DNA from: JBPOFM01 sp051252455
Lineage (GTDB): Bacteria; Bacteroidota; Bacteroidia; Flavobacteriales; Flavobacteriaceae
Assembly: GCA_051252455.1 (NCBI GenBank)
Contig: JBPOFM010000009.1
Location: 90,941 to 154,940 of the forward strand
DNA length: 64,000 bases
Direction: 5' to 3'
A program made the position numbers and the translations under genes. The notes beneath the pieces were generated by a model. The model had not been told where the DNA came from. It did not search any database and saw only the letters and a program-made list of their open reading frames with translations. Positions 61,698-64,000 of this stretch are shown piece by piece (the first letter of the stretch is position 1; each line of letters begins with the position of its first letter).

Positions 61698-63740
61698 ATG
61701 AAAGAATTAATCAATAAATGGTATCGAAATCATGCACTGGTCTATAAGGTCCTATTATTTATTTCCACCACATTTCTGATTGTCTATTTATTTCCAAAGA
61801 GTGGTAAGTTTAAATATAACTTTGATAAAGGCAAGCCATGGCAATCTGAAAATTTATTGGCACCATTCGATTTTGCAATCAAGAAATCAGATGATGAAAT
61901 AAAGAAAGAGAGACAACAGGTCATCACGAATAGCAACCTGTATTTCACTTTGAATAGTGAGACAAAAGCTGACGTCTTAAGCAATTACAATAACAAGTTT
62001 GAGAGTGTCTTTAAAGATATTGACGATGATACGTCAAAATTAAAAAAGGCAGGTAAATCAATATTGGATGGCATTTACGCCTTTGGTGTAGTGGAGGAAA
62101 GTCTTAATTATCCACCAGAAAAGAAAGTTATTTTGATTGAAGATCAAAAGCAAAAAGACATTACAACTTTTGATCAGTTGGAAAAAATTGAGACGCTGCG
62201 TGCAGATCTTGAAAAAGCCATCGACGATAAGGGTTATACGCCCTACAAAACCATATTTCTATCCCTGTTTTTTGATGTCATCAATCCGAACTTGACACTC
62301 AATAAATCCCTGACTTCTAAAGCGCTTAATGAAGAATTAGATAATATATCATCTACTCGTGGTAGCATAGAAAACGGGACCCTAATCATCTCAAAAGGAG
62401 AACTTGTGGAAGGTAATAAGTTTGACATTCTAAAGTCCTTAGAATCCGAGTATGAATCTCAAGTATGGAGCCAAAAGAACTACCTGTGGGTAACCTTGGC
62501 CTATGTCATTTTGGTGTCTCTTTGCTTATTGATGTTGCTGCTCTTTTTGAGGAAATACCGAATGGAAGTATTTTTAGATAATACCAAAGTGACCTTCATC
62601 TTCTTCAATGTGTTCTTGATGATTTTGCTCACCTCCATCATCATAGACTATAACTCTAAATATGTCTATGTCGTGCCTCTTTGTGTCCTTCCGTTGGTTT
62701 TAAAAGCCTTCTTTGACGCACGGTTAGGATTGTTTACACACGTTTTGACGGTCTTGTTATTGGGTTTTATCGTGCCTAATAGTTATGAGTATATGTTCTT
62801 ACAAATCATTGCTGGTATTGTTACGATTCTCACGGTGTCAGAACTATATAAACGCGCCAATCTATTCATATCGGTGGGGCAGATTACCTTGGTGTATATC
62901 ATTGCTTATTTTGCATTTTTCGTGATTCATGAAGGCAATATTTTGGAGATTAAAGTCGAAACCTTTGGATTATTCATCCTTTGTGGATTGGCAACCTTAT
63001 TCGTACAGCCATTGATCTATGTGTATGAAAAATTGTTCGGGTTGGTTTCTGATGTGTCCCTTTTGGAACTATCGGATACAAATACAAAATTACTTAAAGA
63101 ACTATCCAATAAAGCACCAGGAACTTTTCACCATTCATTGAACGTTGCAAATTTGGCGGAAGCTTCAGCGAATGAAATTGGTGCCAATGCCATGTTGGTG
63201 AGGGTAGGAGCCTTGTATCATGACATCGGGAAGATGAAGAATCCGACGTATTTTACAGAGAATCAAGCCACAGGGATCAATCCGCATGAGGAGCTGTCAT
63301 CAAAGGAAAGTGCCGCCATCATCATCAACCACGTGATTGATGGGATAGAAATTGCTAAAAAGAATAACCTTCCAGATCGTGTGATTGATTTTATACGCAC
63401 GCATCATGGGACGAGTGTGGTGTATTATTTCTATATGAAACAAAAAGAAATTCATGCCTTGACAACCGATGAAGACTACCGATATCCTGGGCCAAAACCT
63501 TTCAGTAAAGAAACCGCAATATTAATGATGTGCGATAGTGTGGAGGCAGCATCTAAAAGTTTGAAAGATCCTTCTTCCACGAAGATCAATCAGTTTGTGG
63601 AGTCCATCATTGGTAAACAAATGGAGACGGGACAGTTTTTAAATGCAAATATTACCTTTAAAGAGATCGAAGCCATCAAGAAAGTTCTAAAGAATAAACT
63701 AGCTAACATCTTCCATTTGAGGATAGAATATCCGGAATAA
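61698..63740 (+). CDS. PgpH-type 7TM-HD phosphohydrolase (probable c-di-AMP phosphodiesterase)
   Basis: Membrane protein of the 7TMR-HD family. A first membrane helix (VYKVLLFISTTFLIVYLF) is followed by an extracytoplasmic 7TMR-HDED domain of about 240 residues, a bundle of about seven helices (for example LWVTLAYVILVSLCLLMLLL, FIFFNVFLMILLTSIIIDY) and a cytoplasmic HD domain. The HD metal ligands are in TFHHSLNVANLAE, ALYHDIGKMKNPTYF, INHVIDG and IRTHHGTSVV. Characterised relatives (Listeria PgpH) degrade c-di-AMP to pApA. At 680 residues it has the usual length for the family. A diadenylate cyclase gene is not in this window. Confidence 0.92.
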   Translation: MKELINKWYRNHALVYKVLLFISTTFLIVYLFPKSGKFKYNFDKGKPWQSENLLAPFDFAIKKSDDEIKKERQQVITNSNLYFTLNSETKADVLSNYNNKFESVFKDIDDDTSKLKKAGKSILDGIYAFGVVEESLNYPPEKKVILIEDQKQKDITTFDQLEKIETLRADLEKAIDDKGYTPYKTIFLSLFFDVINPNLTLNKSLTSKALNEELDNISSTRGSIENGTLIISKGELVEGNKFDILKSLESEYESQVWSQKNYLWVTLAYVILVSLCLLMLLLFLRKYRMEVFLDNTKVTFIFFNVFLMILLTSIIIDYNSKYVYVVPLCVLPLVLKAFFDARLGLFTHVLTVLLLGFIVPNSYEYMFLQIIAGIVTILTVSELYKRANLFISVGQITLVYIIAYFAFFVIHEGNILEIKVETFGLFILCGLATLFVQPLIYVYEKLFGLVSDVSLLELSDTNTKLLKELSNKAPGTFHHSLNVANLAEASANEIGANAMLVRVGALYHDIGKMKNPTYFTENQATGINPHEELSSKESAAIIINHVIDGIEIAKKNNLPDRVIDFIRTHHGTSVVYYFYMKQKEIHALTTDEDYRYPGPKPFSKETAILMMCDSVEAASKSLKDPSSTKINQFVESIIGKQMETGQFLNANITFKEIEAIKKVLKNKLANIFHLRIEYPE

Positions 63741-63770
63741 ATAAAAGGCTATAAAAAATTAAAAAAATAG

Positions 63771-63801
63771 TTGTGTTCTTTGTAATGAAAACTTACATTT
63801 G
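63771..63801 (+). promoter_or_regulatory. Bacteroidota-type promoter of the tRNA genes
   Basis: TTG at 63771-63773 and an exact TACATTTG at 63794-63801, separated by 20 nt, lie about 33 nt upstream of the tRNA-Ser gene. Confidence 0.65.
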
Positions 63802-63834
63802 CATCCGCATTTAAGAATACGTTCTTTAAATATT

Positions 63835-63919
63835 GGAGGGATGCCAGAGTGGTTAATGGAGCAGTTTGCTAAACTGTCGACGGGTAACTGTCGCGTGGGT
63901 TCGAATCCCACTCTCTCCG
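63835..63919 (+). tRNA. tRNA-Ser (GCT anticodon)
   Basis: The acceptor stem GGAGGGA pairs with TCTCTCC (one G-U pair), the discriminator base is G, the anticodon stem is GCAGT/ACTGT around the loop TTGCTAA (anticodon GCT, reading AGC and AGT). A long variable arm and the T-loop GGTTCGAATCC confirm class II tRNA-Ser. The CCA end is not encoded. Confidence 0.95.
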
Positions 63920-63939
63920 CAAATTTTTGATAACCAATT

Positions 63940-64000
63940 CGGGGTGTAGCGTAGCCCGGTTATCGCGCCGCGTTTGGGACGCGGAGGTCGCAGGTTCGAA
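63940..64000 (+). tRNA. tRNA-Pro (TGG anticodon), truncated by the window end
   Basis: Starts CGGGGTGTAGCG; the anticodon stem CCGCG/CGCGG encloses the loop TTTGGGA (anticodon TGG). The sequence stops inside the T-loop (GGTTCGAA), so the T-stem 3' half and acceptor 3' half are missing. It lies 20 nt after tRNA-Ser and is probably in the same transcript. Confidence 0.93.

Overview
The window comes from an AT-rich Bacteroidota genome, most likely a free-living, probably marine member of the Flavobacteriaceae. The evidence is a SusC/SusD polysaccharide-utilisation locus, several proteins ending in type IX secretion (T9SS) sorting domains, Bacteroidota-type promoters (TTTG or TTG, about 20 nt, then TAnnTTTG), and gene families typical of that group. 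I saw no insertion sequences, phage genes, CRISPR arrays or rRNA.

Layout. (1) About 1-20970, plus strand: a carbohydrate locus. It holds a membrane-anchored triple-Y/LuxR regulator (cut by the left edge), SusC and SusD, a lipoprotein with two LamG-like modules, two GH144-type (PF10091) lipoproteins, an alpha/beta hydrolase, a GH3 beta-glucosidase, a SusB-type GH97, a GH43-like enzyme with an F5/8C domain, then a second esterase and an SBF-type transporter. GH144 plus GH3 suggests a beta-1,2-glucan or related glucan; the inverting GH97 and the GH43-like enzyme suggest alpha-linked or other decorations. (2) 20996-30791, minus strand: two paralogous T9SS beta-propeller proteins, YebC, a secreted helical protein translationally coupled to an S41 protease, pterin dehydratase, an SDR protein, glutaminase and GcvT. 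(3) 31004-33476, plus strand: a secreted aminopeptidase P, an SRPBCC protein and an SMR transporter. (4) 33481-38876, minus strand: a GNAT enzyme and a thrA-thrB-thrC operon preceded by a Thr-rich 32-codon leader ORF with its own promoter. (5) 38982-43283: NnrDE, a TlpA-like lipoprotein and an isolated histidine ammonia-lyase. (6) 43284-52222: a giant secreted repeat protein (about 2,840 residues) with 25 tandem HYR-like repeats, preceded by a long structured leader. (7) 52342-64000: housekeeping genes (clpC, gyrA, a TPR protein, an NlpC/P60 peptidase, thiolase, a PgpH-type HD phosphodiesterase) and a tRNA-Ser/tRNA-Pro pair, the second cut by the right edge.

How the genes work together. The regulator probably senses a glycan product in the periplasm and drives the sus operon; three copies of a CTACGTCA-type motif lie between it and susC. 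Surface lipoproteins bind and cut the glycan, SusCD imports oligosaccharides, and GH3, GH97 and the GH43-like enzyme finish them. The thr operon appears to be controlled by ribosome stalling on the leader peptide. The giant protein is built like an adhesin or matrix protein and its repeats are being homogenised by recombination.

The strongest leads are the thr leader, the concerted evolution of the 234-bp repeat array with its structured 5' leader, and the candidate operator motif in front of susC.
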